Part shown: in pieces, positions 10,600 through 22,785 of the stretch | Layout: each line of letters starts with the position of its first letter | Numbering within the stretch: the first letter of the stretch is position 1 | Assembly: GCA_964016985.1 (NCBI GenBank) | Contig: OZ024828.1 | Location: 2,257,701-2,321,700 of the forward strand | Direction of reading: 5' to 3' | Length of the DNA: 64,000 nucleotides | Origin: Anodontia alba | Taxonomy: Eukaryota; Mollusca; Bivalvia; Lucinida; Lucinidae | Notes under the pieces: model-generated | Told to the model about the DNA's origin: nothing | The model's database searches: none | The model's input: the letters and a program-made list of their open reading frames with translations, nothing else | Program-made: the position numbers and the translations under genes

Positions 10600-13265
10600 T
10601 TCGCTCTCCACGCAATAATGAAGACCACCAAAGTTGCCACATTGTAAAGACCAATCGCAAAGACATGAGATGTCACTAACATTGCCTCACTGTGAAGACC
10701 AATAAAGACGTTATATCGCCAAAGCCACTTTACTATGAAGGCCAGAGGCTAGGATAAGTATAGTTACCAAAGTTTCCATTCTGATGCATTTGTGATGACC
10801 AAAAGCAAACACATGCGTTGTCACAAAGCTGACACATTGTAAAGACCAATAGCAAAGATATATATCTAAGAAATGCAAAAACCCAGTAGTAAAGACATGC
10901 GATATCACCAAAGTTGCCTAATCGTAAAAAAACAATATCAAAGATATGTGATGTCACCAAAGTTGCCATCAATAGCAAAGGCCTGTGATGTCACCAAAGT
11001 TGCCGTCAATAGCAAATACATGTGATGCCACCAAAGTTGCTATCAATAGCAAAGCCATGTGATGTCACCAAAAGTGCCACACTGTGAAGACAAAAAGCAA
11101 AAATATGCCATGTTACCAAAGTTGACATATTGTGAAGACCAATAGCAAAAACGTAATGTAACCAAAGTTGAAACCAATAGCAAATACTGTGAAATCCAAA
11201 AACAAAAATAGGCCGTGTTACCAAAGTTGACATACTGTGAAGAACAATAGCGAAGACGTGATGAAACCGAAGTTGACACACTGTGAAGACCAGCAGCAAA
11301 GACATGCCATGTACCAAAGTTGACATTCTGTGAAGACCAGTAAGACGTGATGTTACCAAAGTTGACACACAGTGAAGACCTATAGCAAAGACTAGCGATG
11401 TCACCATAGCTGACATACTGTGAAGACCCAACAGCAAAGACGTAATGTAATCAAAAGTTGACACACTGTGAATACCAATATCAAACATGACATACCGTGA
11501 AGACCAATAGCAAAGACGTGATGAAACTAAAGTTGACACACTGCGAAGACAAATAGCAAACACTAGCGATGTCACCAAAGCTGACCTATTTGGAAGAACA
11601 ATAGCAAAGATGTGATGTAACCAAAGTTGACACACAGTGAAGACCAATAGCAAAGACGTGATGTAACCAAAGTTGACACACTGTGAAGACCAATAGCAAA
11701 GAAATAGTGTCAACAAAGCTGACATACAGTGAAGACCAATAGCAAAAACGTGATGTAACCAAATTGGACACAATGTTCAGACCAATACCAATGATGTTAC
11801 CATACTGTGAAGACCAATAACAAAGACGTGATGTCACCAAAGCTGATACACTGTGAATATCAATAGCAAAGAGATGCAATATTACCAAAGTTGTCGTACT
11901 GTGTGAAAACCCATGGCAAAGACGTAATGTTACTACACTGTGAAGACCACTAGCTAAGACATTCGATGTTACCAAAGTTGACATACTGTGGAGAGCAATA
12001 GCAAAGACGTAATGTAAAATAGTGGACGCGATGTGAAGACCAATAGCAAAGACGTGATGTAACCAAAATTAAAACACTGTGAAGATCAATAGCAGAGGCA
12101 TGCGATATTACCTAAGCTAACATACTGTGAAGACGAATAGCAATGATGTGATGTAACCAAAGTTGACACACTGTGATAACCAATAGCAAAGGCATGTGAT
12201 GTTACCAAAACGGACAGCTGTGAAGATCAATAGTAAAGGCATATGATGTCACCAAGGTTGACAAACTGTAAAGACCAATGGCAAAGACATGCAATGTTAC
12301 CAAAGTTGGCACACTTATGAACAATAGTAAAGGCATGTGAAGTCATCAAAATTGACTCGCGATGAAGACCCATAGCAAAGGCATGCAATGTTACGAAAGT
12401 TGGTTCACTGTGATTACCAAATTTTAAGGCATGCGATGTCACCAAAATTGACACACTGTGAAGCCCAATAGCAAAGACTTGCGATGTCACTAAAGCTGAC
12501 GTACTGTGTACATCAATAGCAAAGACGCGATGTCACCAAACTTGACACACTATGAAGACCAGTAGCAAAGACATGCGATGTCACCACAGCTGACATACTG
12601 CGAAGACCAATAGCTAACACTTGCGATGTCACCAAAGCTGACATACTATGAAGACCAATAGCAAAGACATGCGATGTCACCAAAGCTGACATACTGTTGA
12701 GACCAATAGCAAAGACATGCAATGTCACCAAAGCTGACATACGGTGAAGACCAGTAACAAAGAAATGCGATGTTAACAGTCGGCATACTGCGAAGACCAG
12801 TAACAAAGACATGCGATAACGCAAAAATGCCACGTAGTAAAGACAAGTAGTAAAAGCATGTGATGTCGACACACTGTGAAGATCGATGTCGCAAAAATGC
12901 CACACGATGTAGACCAATAGCCAAGACGTGATGTCGCCAGAGTTGACTCACTTTGAAAACACTTTGCAAAGACGCGATGTCACCAAAGTCCGACTCACTG
13001 TGAAAACCAATATCAAAGACATTTGCTGTCATCAAAGATGGAACATTGTGAATACCACAAAAGTTTTTACACTGTAGTCCAATAGCAAAGACGTGATGTC
13101 ATCATTGTTGACTCACTGTAAAGACCAAAGACAAGTGATGTCACCAAGTTGACACATTGTGAATACTACAAAAGTGTTCACACTGTGAAGAATAAAGGCT
13201 GTGTAGACCAAACGCAAAGATGTGCGAAGCGACCAAAGTTGCCACACTGTGGCACAAAAGCAAAG
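10600..13265. repeat. Satellite, unit about 46-48 bp, roughly 55 units
   Basis: The unit is close to ACCAAAGTTGACACACTGTG followed by AAGACCAATAGCAAAGACGT and GATGTC. Similarity is highest in the centre (11000-12750) and falls at both ends. Higher-order variants alternate GATGTAACC and GATGTCACC. Minus-strand open frames up to 255 codons arise from the repeat because the unit rarely contains a stop in some frames; they are not genes. Confidence 0.9.
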
Positions 13266-13318
13266 ATATGGTTTTCTAATGTGCTACATGTATAGTTTCT
13301 TTACTTGAGATTTGATAG

Positions 13319-13673
13319 ATACCGTATTCGATCTAATTACCGCACATACCCCTATAAGCGCACAGTCAAGAAATTCCGAAGTCTTCAGATTACAGCCAGT
13401 GTAATTTTTCTTTACTTCTTTTTAAAAGCATATGTTGTGGGTACTCATTTGAATTGCATCGACTTGTCGATGCAATTCAAATGAGTGCCCACAACATATG
13501 CCTTTATAAAGAAAATCAGAAACAATCACATAATCATCATCAAATAAGTCCTTTTCTGATCTTTTTTATAGTGTATCCTTAGTAGGTAGATACATATTTT
13601 ACCACAAATGAGTGTTCCCAGTAATTTTGAAAAACCTAAGCGCACAGTGCGGTAATTAGGTCGAATACGGTAT
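13319..13673. mobile_element. MITE with 27-bp terminal repeats, TA target and inner hairpin
   Basis: The ends are CCGTATTCGATCTAATTACC and GGTAATTAGGTCGAATACGG, both flanked by TA, which suggests a Tc1/mariner-type element. In the middle is a second, near-perfect palindrome (13424-13510) with arms of about 40 bases, outer part AAAGCATATGTTGTGGG, ending CCCACAACATATGC. A related truncated copy lies at 1746-2000. Confidence 0.8.
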
Positions 13674-13851
13674 CAATGGAAATAGAATGCTAATCGACAT
13701 TGTTTTCAGATAGGTTTCTGGTAAACATTTTGTGGGTGATTTATATACCTGTGCGGAAAATGTCCGTAAATCAACGATTACCAACAGTTTCTCGTAAATA
13801 TGAGCAGTTACGTGAGAAAACGTACCTTCTGACACGTGCGCCTACAGAAGA

Positions 13852-14005
13852 CTTAAATCAGCCTGCGCATCCGCACTGTCTAATCAGAGTCATCATTGTC
13901 CACATGAAGAAACTTGGCATCATTGGTTATCCAAAATTCGTCCAGTGAAGATTCTGATCAGACTGGGCGAATGTGTAGGCTGATCTGATCCTTCGCTGGG
14001 CGCAC
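13852..14005. mobile_element. CAGCCTGC-family MITE
   Basis: The left end ATCAGCCTGCGCATCCGCAC and the right end GCGAATGTGTAGGCTGAT form an imperfect inverted repeat. The internal part (CCACATGAAGAAACTTGGCA) matches the copy at 16620-16790. It is non-coding. Confidence 0.7.
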
Positions 14006-14067
14006 ATTATATCCGAAGGTACACTTACTGAAGTTGCGACTCATATGCTCGGTTCCAAAACCGCAGA

Positions 14068-14303
14068 TTTTTATACCCCGCCACACAACAGTGGCGGGGT
14101 ATTATGGTTTCACGCTGGACGTCCGTGTGTCTGTCCGTCTATCCGTTTTTCGTTTCCGGATGATAACTTGAGTAAACATCGACGGATTTTCACCAAACTT
14201 GGTATGTGCATTGATATTGTGGAGATCTGGTTTGGGATTGCTAATGGGCAAATTTCGTAAAGAGTTACCTGCCCGAATGGCGGGGTATTATAGTTTAACC
14301 TTT

Positions 14304-14342
<39 letters not shown>

Positions 14343-14345
14343 TTT
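14068..14345. mobile_element. TTATACCCCGCC-family element, short copy, with (TTTA)n
   Basis: It starts TTTTATACCCCGCCACACAA, followed by GTGGCGGGGTATTATGGTTTC; the hairpin CCCCGCCA ... TGGCGGGG is at the left end. It contains one internal unit (GATAACTTGAGTAAACATCG ... TTTGGGATTGCTAATGGGC) and ends GGGTATTATAGTTTAAC next to a (TTTA)n run at 14304-14345. Longer relatives lie at 40433, 44700 and 54918. Confidence 0.75.
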
Positions 14346-14582
14346 TATCATGTCAGAATGCAGAAAGCGGTTTATTCAAAAGAAAATGATCCCTCATCAG
14401 GGTGGAGCTACATGTCCTGTTCGTTAATAGAAGCTTTCAAGTTAATAGATTATTGTAACATAATGATGCATGATCTTGAAAAGGTTGTGGCTTTTGTATA
14501 GGGAACAACTGTGTGCTTGATTCATCTATCTTGGGTATCTGGCACGTCTTTGACATAAACAAATATTACAAGTTACAGTCCT

Positions 14583-14809
14583 GGGCCCAGTTGTTCAAAG
14601 CGTCGTTAGCTTAACGAGCTCGTTAAGGGTCATTTCGTTAACTATTTTAGCAGATTCAATATACAATATTCTGATATTTTTTGCTGAAAAAATGCGAGTA
14701 GCTTTTCACATTTTTTCAGCAAAAAATTTCAGCATATTTGCGTATCACTCGATGTAAATTGTAACGAATCGTTAACTAACGACATCGTTAGCTTTGAACA
14801 ACTGGGCCC
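14583..14809. mobile_element. GGGCCCAGTTGTTC-family MITE with inner hairpin
   Basis: Terminal repeats GGGCCCAGTTGTTCAAAGC and GCTTTGAACAACTGGGCCC are exact over 19 bases; further inside, copies of CGTTAGCTTAACGA / TCGTTAACTAACGA continue the inversion. An inner hairpin at about 14677-14730 has arms TTTTTTGCTGAAAAAATG and CATTTTTTCAGCAAAAAA. It is non-coding. Confidence 0.8.
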
Positions 14810-16241
14810 TGGGAAATAGCCGCCGATTATTAATTATTAATAATCTAGCAACTTTCCGAAATTCCTCCGCTTGGTTTGTACTATGATTGGGTAGGAAATT
14901 ACTTATGTGGTAAAAAGGTCTGACCATGCATTGTTTTGTGGGGAGGAGCTGTAGCAACCCTACGTAAGAAAGAGAGTGGAAAAGATAGGAAAGGGGAGAG
15001 CGGGCTGAGCGGTGTATGAGTGAGGGCGTAGAATTGAGATAGCAAAAACTGGAAACTGCGGGAACATTTGTTCTACACGAGAAAACAATAAAAAGTCACT
15101 GTGCTGTTAAATATTCTTCGTCATACTAATAAAGAGTCACTGTGCGCCAACTGTTCTTCGTTATACTAATTAAGAGTCACGCTCTTATCAAATACCTTCC
15201 CTTATACCGCTCGAAGTGGGACAATTATGTAAGCGACCAGTGTGTACCTTGATCAGACTGCCTGCGCACACGCACAGACTTATCTTGCTCAAACTGGTCG
15301 CCTATGTCTTACAATGATCGCATACTTCATACCATGGTCGTTTATGTCATACTACGGTCGCTTATGTCATACGATAGTCGCTTACGTCATGCGATTGTCG
15401 CATATCTATTTCTTTTTGGAGAGGTTCAGTTATATTATCATTTGATTCTGTAAGTTGGCAACACATACCCTGGTCATACTGCACGAATGCACACGCTGAT
15501 CTGGCCTCTTGTTGCCTGCATGTGTCGCAAGGGCCATTTTCGCGCGTTAGGCAACATGTTAGTAAATTCAGTAGGCCGAGACAACCATGAATAATGCATT
15601 AACACACTATTATTTTTGTTATAGGTATAAATCATGACCATGTCACATTGAAATTATAGGATTCAGAAAATGACTTGTCTACTGGGGGCGATGTGCAAAT
15701 CAACAAAAACTGTTACAGAAGAAACTATCCCCACAATTGCCACTAAATTCTTAAGCGCTATAACCTTTTCTAACTTACTAATTTCTTTGAAATTGAACGG
15801 CACAATTTACCTCCTTCCCCCCCCCCCCACCACCCACCCACACCCACCCCCGCTACACACACACATAGAGTGACACACACATAACTGACATTTCCTGTGT
15901 ATTGTATGCCAAGCAGACGATTCATAAGAACTGTCAAGACATGTTATGAAAATAAAAAAACAAAAAAAAAAAAAAAAAACAAAAAAAAACAACATTTAAA
16001 TGTGTCTTCTGGTGCAATTATGATTGTCTTTTCAAGGATTAATAAATATGATATTAATGATTTCTTAGGTTAAAACATTCTGAGTTTCATGTGACACTCA
16101 ACAAACATTGTACACAAGTATAAAGTTTAAGAGATGGGAATGAAGCAATATGCTTATATATTAGTTTAAAAGCACCACTGGAGGTAGCTTGGACTGGTAT
16201 TAGTCAGTTGAATTAAAGATGACTGCATAAAAAATGCACAA
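14810..16241. other. No gene seen; short tandem and low-complexity tracts
   Basis: A 20-22 bp tandem (GGTCGCTTATGTCATAC variants, about six units) lies at 15296-15400. A C-rich/CA-rich tract lies at 15817-15868 and an A-rich tract at 15953-15992. Open frames at 15242 and 15670 show no domain and no splice support. I see no RNA gene. Confidence 0.5.
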
Positions 16242-16348
16242 CCCAGTCAGCATTCTACGTAAATCTATATCGGGCCGTCATCGGCCCGTCAGGGTAGCTG
16301 ACGGGCCGATGACGGCCCGATGTAGATTTACGTAGAATGCTAGCTGGG
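16242..16348 (+). mobile_element. 107-bp palindromic element, copy 1
   Basis: Two 51-nt arms (CCCAGTCAGCATTC ... and ... GAATGCTAGCTGGG) flank a 5-nt loop GGTAG. The arms differ at three positions, one of which is a T opposite G and would still pair as G-U in RNA. The body motif is CGGGCCGTCATCGGCCCGTC. Flanks end and begin with AA (CACAA, AATCTG), a possible 2-bp target duplication. Orientation is set by the loop and by the unequal ends. Confidence 0.9.
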
Positions 16349-16619
16349 AATCTGTACCTTAATAATCAGATCACGATTTTTTTTTTATTCTAATTCTCCT
16401 CTGATAGTGAAATCAATAGTGACCAGTCTTTAATGTAATATAACATTGGTTTTATTTTAGCGGATGTACCAAACATAATTATATTATAAGAATAAGAATG
16501 AATATATAATCGCTGGAGACTGGAGCCAGTCTAGAAGCAGAGGACAACACCACAGCTGTTCGGGGCTATAAATCGCCTCTTCCTGACATTTAGCCGTAAC
16601 GGTGCATTCTGAAATGTGC

Positions 16620-16790
16620 GCCTAACGAAGACTCAAATCAGCCTGCGCGTTCGCACCCTCTGATAAGTATTTGTTGTCCGTATGAAGAAACTCTGCACCC
16701 TTGGCCATCCCTCATGTGCCCATTTTGGATTCTGATCTGCACGAATGCGCAGGCTGACCTGCATCTTCGCTGGTTGTACATGACCGAAAG
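16620..16790. mobile_element. CAGCCTGC-family MITE
   Basis: The left end is AATCAGCCTGCGCGTTCGC and the right end CGAATGCGCAGGCTGACCTG, an inverted pair. The inner part (CGTATGAAGAAACTCTGCAC) matches the copy at 13852-14005. Confidence 0.7.
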
Positions 16791-18739
16791 TATTTTATCT
16801 CATGTTGCGGGTCAAATTCTAGCTACGCCTCTTATCTGGAGCTAAGATATTAGACACGAAGATAATACAGGTGACTCTCGTTTTCACAAACACTGATAAC
16901 TGGAGTATGCTTCAGCTATATAACCCCCCCCCCACACACACACACACACATACACACTAAAAAGAACACACACGGAAGCATGCAGCCTGGTGGGCCATGA
17001 ATGATTACGCCAGGTAACAAGCGTCTCTTAATTGCTGCACGAGTTGGATTGGCAAACACTTGACGAGAGACGAACTGTTTTCCGTCTCGGTCTTTTCTAT
17101 AAAATAGTAAAATACCTCGTGGCCGTGCCCTTCCCGCTAACGTTCAGCCCCGCTCTCATAAGCTATTCAAATGCTCCCACTCTATGATATTTCGTCAGCG
17201 TCATTTCGGCAAGGATTCCTTAACAATTCTTTCTTTCCACTGGCCATTGTCCAGTGGAATGCCCTTCCAGATAAAGCTATAACCTGTCTAAGTCTTGATT
17301 AAACCAAGCAGAAATTAGAAGGGTACGGCGCCCCAAGCCCTAAATACTTTTTGCTTGCTTAATCTGATTTTATCGGTTTTAAGCCGTTGTAATGCGGGAT
17401 GTTTACAAGTCATTTGTTTTTTAGGCCTGCCTCAGCCTTCTTTTCAGTGTAGGTTTTTAACCTATCGTCTTAACATACACTAACTGTCGTGCTGTTACTT
17501 TCTCTTTTCATAACACGACGCACAGAACCTGCTAAATATAGGCAGCATTCGACGGTAGATTAGCCCTATCGGCGCTCCATGACTAGTCATTTCCTGTTAG
17601 GAAAAAGAAAACAGAAAACGTGACGTTTACTTCTTCTGGTTTGTTAAAAATGTCACAAACAAGCGCGGACAGTCTGCTTTCAAATCCATCTGGGATCTCC
17701 GTTTTGTCTAAGCTTGTAAAACAGAAACAAAGCGGCATTTTCTAGCCTTCAACCGAATGTGTATCCTCGAGTGTGTATTGTCACAGGTAAATAAAATATC
17801 ACTCGTGAAGGTCACAATAAAATTTAATATATCGAAAAAGTATGGGCAGCCGTTCCGTGTTGAGTTTTTTTTTTGTTGTTGTTAATTCTGCCAATATTCC
17901 ACTATACAGAAATTTAAGCGGACGCCGGAATTCCAGATCCTTTTGAGTATATCCGCAGTTTGATCATCTGGAGCTGTCCGCACCAATCAACAGCGCCCCA
18001 TTTCATTCTCTGAAATATATGACCAGCATATCCAAGTGTACGTCGCTGATGCAAACACGCCGTTAGGAGGTAGGTACCTAGAGTTTTCCACAAATCAGGC
18101 ACCTTGGCTTGATAAATACTATTTAGTGGTTGGTCTTGCTACTGTCCAGGCCGATGTGATTGCCTTAAAGCAGGACAATAATACATTAACTGGTGAACTT
18201 AATCTATCAAAAACGTGCTGTTAATATAATTTAAATCTGAAACGATAGCTGCGTCACGTGAGTTACGTTGGATAAGTTCAAGAGTACCGTATAGCACAGT
18301 GTTGACAATCCATTGTTTGAAGTCCAGCGGAATAGCGAATACCGAAAGTGACACTAAGATATTCGCTCTGAAGTCTCGTCAGCTGATGAAACTGTATGTC
18401 CAGTACTCGGAAATGTAGTAAAAACTTTCAGCACTAAGAAAACAGAAAGACGACTGATGAAAACTGAAAATACTTTACAGACAGAAAAGAAGGACCAGTA
18501 GATAGTTCAAGTCAGACACAAGGACGGTCACTTAACGTCGTCTCCTCGTCTTCTCATTGAAATTTGGAAAGAAGACCACCATTTTCGAAAAGTTTTATAG
18601 CAGAACGATGTACTGCAGAAACCTTTATTTACAAATCTAGTTGGCAACTATATTGATACGGAATGAAGGTAGTACCATCGAAATAACATTTACACTGGGA
18701 CTATCCTTTTACATCAGAGTCATGGAAAAAAATAGGTAG
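16791..18739. other. No gene seen
   Basis: It contains a C-run followed by (CA)n at 16924-16950. Open frames at 17914 (minus) and 18036 (plus) are about 62 codons long, without domain or start support. A CTGATGA ... GGAAA pattern near 18382 was considered as a hammerhead core and rejected for lack of stems. Confidence 0.45.
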
Positions 18740-19033
18740 AAAAAAAGAAGAAAAAGTCGAGAGAGTGCCACAAGCCGCAGCCCTTCCCAGACACCAAGAG
18801 GAAGGGGAAACAGACAAAACAAAACAAGCGCAAATCGAATATACGTAAATGTACGAAAAGCATTAAGATGAGCTCTCTCTTCCTCAAGCGAGGTAATGTA
18901 TTGTAGTGCTAAAAGGACTGGAAAACGCAAGAACAAAATAACACAAGGCAAGACTTTAAACAAATCGCCTCGTAAAACAAACCACAAAGTGTAAGACTAG
19001 CACCGGATCCACCGTCTTACAATGGTCAGTAGG
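18740..19033 (-). mobile_element. Penelope-like 3'-end copy, diverged
   Basis: On the minus strand it shares the order of the 3' region seen at 21920-22215: a CCGTTCT-like start, the GTTTGTTTTACGAGGCGATT segment, the TTACCTCGCTTGAGGAAGAG segment and the final CCGCAGCCCTTCCCAG complement. It is more diverged than its neighbours. It lies next to the second minus-strand copy with only about 15 bases between. Confidence 0.7.
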
Positions 19034-19047
19034 ATAACCACCGTGGG

Positions 19048-19165
19048 ATAAGATAAGAGAAAAGTCCAGAGAGTGCCACAATTACAAACAGCAGGCCTTC
19101 CCAGACACCAAGAGGAAATAAAAAAAAAATAAATAAATAAAATAAAAAAACAACAACAACAACAA

Positions 19166-19201
<36 letters not shown>

Positions 19202-19562
19202 CACAAATCGAACAAACGTATGAAAAGCACTAAGATTAGCTCTTTCTTCCCCAAGCGAGGTAATCGCAATGCTAAAAGGACTGAAAAACACAAGAACAAA
19301 ATAAGACAAGGTAAGACATAAAACAAATCGCCTCGTAGAATAAACCACATAGCAACAAAGAGTAAGACCAACACCGGGACCACCGTCTTAGCACTTTAAT
19401 AGCCGGCCAATTTCACCCTGGGTCCCGATGCTACTCTTAATACAGAACTACATAAAAATTCGGTTAGCATAACTAGGCCTCCAGCTCAGTCAATGCAGCA
19501 AAGCGAAAACATAAAAATCAAATTAATCACTATGATAAACAAAGTCGAGTACTAATGGCTAA
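19048..19562 (-). mobile_element. Penelope-like 3'-end copy with A-rich expansion
   Basis: It matches the 3' region of the family from the terminal GAAAAGTCC side up to TTTGTTTATCATAGTG. Between 19129 and 19200 a run of A with (CAA)n replaces about 25 bases of the element, probably a microsatellite expansion. It makes short Phe/Leu-rich frames on the minus strand that are not genes. Confidence 0.75.
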
Positions 19563-20115
19563 TTGTGCTACGTAACAACGCAGCGCCGTTTGTGATGTTT
19601 GGGATAATGGCTTATGTGTTTTTGGGTTTTCATTGCTGTAAGCTATTTGTCAGTTACCGAAGTTCACGTTGTATCAAAAGTAAAAACACGTATTTTTTTT
19701 TTTTTTTTTTTTTTTTTTACAATATTAATTTGCAACCTCATCAAATTATACATTATACTATATTTTTGGCACATGCATGCTATTTTGAGATAATTTGGAT
19801 TAACATAACGAACTCGTTTTTTTTTTTTTTTTTACTTTATGATAACCGAAATGTAATCGGTTTTGATGATTGCTTTCGTTCTAACTCGGTAAGTCCTGTA
19901 TTTTATTTTACATTCAGTGTTAGAAAGAAGTGACGGTACTTCAACATAAAATAGTACAATTCTCATTTTCGAGATCCCTTTCAAGCGGACGTTTGTTTAC
20001 TGCATATTTATTAGCGTGCCTGGTAACTATTTAGCACTTCTCCAAATTATCTCTTGACCACGTACAACGAGGTCAATCTTTGTCGTCTAGTAACCATTTA
20101 TAGGCAGACTATAAA
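19563..20115. other. No gene seen; poly-T tracts
   Basis: Two long T tracts (19691-19718 and 19818-19833) interrupt AT-rich sequence. The 122-codon frame at 19565 is built on these tracts and has no support. Confidence 0.5.
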
Positions 20116-20530
20116 ACAAAGGTAAGAGAAAAGTCCAGGGAGCCACAATCACAAACCGCAGCCCTTCCCAGACCCCAAGAGGAAGAGGAAACCGACAAAT
20201 CGCCTTGTATACAAGCACAAATCGAACAAACGTACGAAAAGCACTAAGATTAGCTCTCTGTTCCCCAAGTGTGGTAATGGCAATACTAAAAGGACTGAAA
20301 AACACAAGAACAAAATGACACACGGAAAGACATACAACAAATCGCCTCGTAGAATAAACCACAAGTACTCATGACGAGTACTCATGGCTAATTCTACTGT
20401 ATGCCAGAGTAAATGAAAACCAATAGTTGAACCACGGCGGGCCAAGCCAAAGACATATCGTCAAGCCCCAACCCACTGGTTAAAGTTTTACGAAAAGAGG
20501 CCGTCATTGGGTCTGAGGCCCGAACCGGGA
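20116..20530 (-). mobile_element. Penelope-like 3'-end copy with internal deletion
   Basis: It carries the terminal block (20116-20365) and, joined to it, the more upstream block with GCCAGAGTAAATGAAAACC and CGAACCG (20366-20530). About 200 bases present in the copy at 21192-22218 are missing at the junction, where GTACTCATG is repeated. Confidence 0.75.
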
Positions 20531-20534
20531 CTAT

Positions 20535-20935
20535 GCTCAGGAGTCGGGAGTAAGTTCCGGGAGTAAACTTCGACAAGTAATTAATGACATTAAATGGATA
20601 CCTGCCGTGCTGAAATTTGGAACATTTACGGAATATAGACTCTTCTTCCAAATGGATGTTAGATAGTTTCATAATTTATTGTATACGGCTTTTATTCAAG
20701 AGAAATATCCCACCCCGGCACAAGATTCGCGACCGGGAGTAGACAATGTCGGAAGTAAACTTTGATAAACAATCAATGGTGCTTAATACACACATATCGG
20801 GCTGAAATTTAGAACTTATGAAGAATATAGACTCTTCTCCTAAATGCATATTAGACGTTTTCATAATTTACTGTATTTTGATTTTATACAAGAGAAATAT
20901 GCCACCTCTTTGCAAGATTCGCGGCCGGGAGTAGC
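20535..20935. repeat. Tandem duplication, unit about 180 bp, two units
   Basis: GGGAGTAAACTTCGACAAG ... ATATAGACTCTTCTTCC ... CAAGAGAAATATCCCACC is repeated as GGAAGTAAACTTTGATAAAC ... ATATAGACTCTTCTCC ... CAAGAGAAATATGCCACC. Each unit ends with a CAAGATTCGC(A/G)(A/G)CCGGGAGTA segment. No coding capacity. Confidence 0.75.
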
Positions 20936-21011
20936 TTAAATCCATTGCTCTTCTCTTACATCTCGTATTACTTCTACTTAAGGCACATTTCTATGTATAG
21001 AATGAAAAACG

Positions 21012-21095
21012 ACTCACCTGCTTTCACAAACACGGGACTTGGGACCCGGCGAATGCGCAGTCATCTGTCCCAAATCCCGGTTATGAAAGCAGAAG
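21012..21095. repeat. Inverted repeat, probable small MITE
   Basis: CTGCTTTCACAAACACGGGA at the left pairs with TCCCGGTTATGAAAGCAG at the right; GACTTGGGAC and GTCCCAAAT extend the pairing. The loop is about 20 bases. Confidence 0.55.
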
Positions 21096-21191
21096 GGTCA
21101 CATTTGACTATTTGTGTATTTTACTTGCCAGTGAGGGACAATGAACTTCATGAAACAACTCAAGAGACACTTTCTGATCTCAACTTATTAG

Positions 21192-22218
21192 ATTCGCCAG
21201 AGCTTCTTCAAATCTTAATGACTTTAACTACCGTAATAAAGTGCTTACTGCCAAACTTCTTAGGCAGGGCTATCGTTATTTTAAACATCGTAAGGCGTTT
21301 TCGAAATTTTATCGCAGACACAGTGCCTTGTTATAAATGTTATAAAAATATAGCGTCAGTCTGAAAACACTTCTGCAACAAGGTATATCGGAACCAGAAT
21401 TTTACGGTGACTTAGTGTACAGATTTAGAAAAATTGTAGGTAAATCTAACTTTTCGGAGCAATTAAGAAAACTTATTAACCGTTATAAAAGAATTCGCTA
21501 TAGCCTGGATATTATGCGGCAGACTGCATGCCTAGTTGTCAACCCAATCATTGTTGATGGCTATGCTTCACTCTTTAATTGCACGACGGCGGTTCGGGCC
21601 TCAGACCCAATGACGGCCTCTTCGTAAAACTTTAACCAGTAGGTTGGGGCTTGACGATATGTCTTTGGCTTGCCCGCCGTGGTTCTACTTTTGGTTTTCA
21701 TTTACTCTGGCATACAGTAGAATTAGCCATGAGTACTCGTCTTTGTTTATTATAGTGATTAATTTGATTTTTGTGTTTTCGCTTTGACGCATTGACTGAG
21801 TTGGGAGCCTTTATGCGAACCGAATTTTTATGTGTTTCTGTATTAAGAGTAGCATCGGGACCCAGGGTGAAGTTAGCTAGGTGTAAAAGTGCTTTAAAAC
21901 CCCCGGTGGTTTACTCTACTGACCGTTCTAAGGCGGTGGTCCCGGTGTTAGTCTTACTCTTTGTTGCTTTGTGGTTTATTCTACGAGGCGATTTGTTGTA
22001 TGTCTTTCCATGTGTCATTTTGTTCTTGTGTTTCTTAGTCCTTTTAGTATTGAGATTACCTCGCTTGGGGAAGAGAGAGCTAATCTTAGTGCTTTTCGTA
22101 CGTTTGTTCGATTTGTGCTTGTTTGGATTTGTCGGTTTCCTCTTCCTCTTAGGGTCTGGGAAGGGCTGCGGTTTGTGATTGTGGCACTCCCTGGACTTTT
22201 CTCTTACCTTTTTTTACA
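21192..22218 (+). mobile_element. Penelope-like element, 3' third with reverse transcriptase tail
   Basis: This is the longest 3' copy. It starts inside the reverse transcriptase (FARASSNLNDF, then NKVLTAKLLRQGYRYF) and continues through AFSKFYRRHSALL, two in-frame TAA codons near 21334, then SVSLKTLLQQG, EFYGDLVYRFRKIVG and INRYKRIRYSLDIMRQTACL, ending at a TAA after RASDPMTASS (21627). A 590-bp 3' region follows, ending CTTTTCTTACC plus T's. Later open frames (21771, 21971) lie in this 3' region and recur in every copy; I do not call them genes because they are broken in most copies. Confidence 0.8.
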
Positions 22219-22526
22219 TGTGAACACTGCAATAAAGTCTGTGGGAAAAATGTTAATATACTCCCTGACTGTACATGTATGTCGCATAAAGAAATAGTCG
22301 GAATCCTGCCAGTTGATGCCACACGATATGGGTGCCTAGAATTATCGAAACGACTCTAAATACCGAAACGACCACGAAATACCGAAACGGCCAAAAGATA
22401 TATGTATTTACAAGGGTTGGATAAGAGACAAGGCTCCGGGCCTGTTTCAGCTGTGACTGACATTCATAGAGAATTATAGGTATTGTTGAGGGTTAAAGTT
22501 TCACTTGGTTTTAGTGCATGCAGGCA
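22219..22526. other. No gene seen; short tandem
   Basis: It contains three near-repeats of TACCGAAACGACC(A)CGAAA at about 22335-22400. No other structure is evident. Confidence 0.4.
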
Positions 22527-22785
22527 TTCATTTGTGGTTTATTCTACGAGGCGATTTGTTGTATGTCTTTCCGTGTGTCATTTTGTTCTTGTGTTTTTCA
22601 GTCCTTTTAGTATTGCGATTACCTCGCTTGGGGAAGAGAGAGCTAATCTTAGTGCTTTTCGTACGTTTGTTCGGTTTGTGCTTGTTTAGATTTGTCGGTT
22701 TCCTCTTCCTCTTGGGGTCTGGGAAGGGCTGCGGTTTGTGATTGTGGCACTCCCTGGACTTTTCTCTTACCTTTTTTTTATTCAA
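22527..22785 (+). mobile_element. Penelope-like 3'-end copy, short
   Basis: It carries only the last 255 bases of the family, from TTTGTGGTTTATTCTACGAG to CTTTTCTTACC followed by eight T's. It is very similar to the corresponding part of 21970-22218, so the two are relatively recent. Confidence 0.8.

Noticed and set aside
11006..11984. Minus-strand open frames of up to 255 codons
   Set aside because: They are translations of the 46-48 bp satellite; the residues repeat with the unit and no start or domain is convincing.
18370..18425. CTGATGA ... GGAAA as a possible hammerhead ribozyme core
   Set aside because: Penelope-like elements can carry hammerheads, but here no stem II pairing exists between the two boxes and only two bases separate GTC from CTGATGA.
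19082..19383. Phe/Leu-rich minus-strand frames resembling membrane proteins
   Set aside because: They arise from poly-A/CAA expansion and from the non-coding 3' region of Penelope-like copies; the same frames are broken in sister copies.
21771..22741. Frames at 21771, 21971, 22483 and 22505 repeated among copies
   Set aside because: They recur because the Penelope-like 3' region recurs. They overlap in different frames and are interrupted in most copies, so no conserved protein is indicated.
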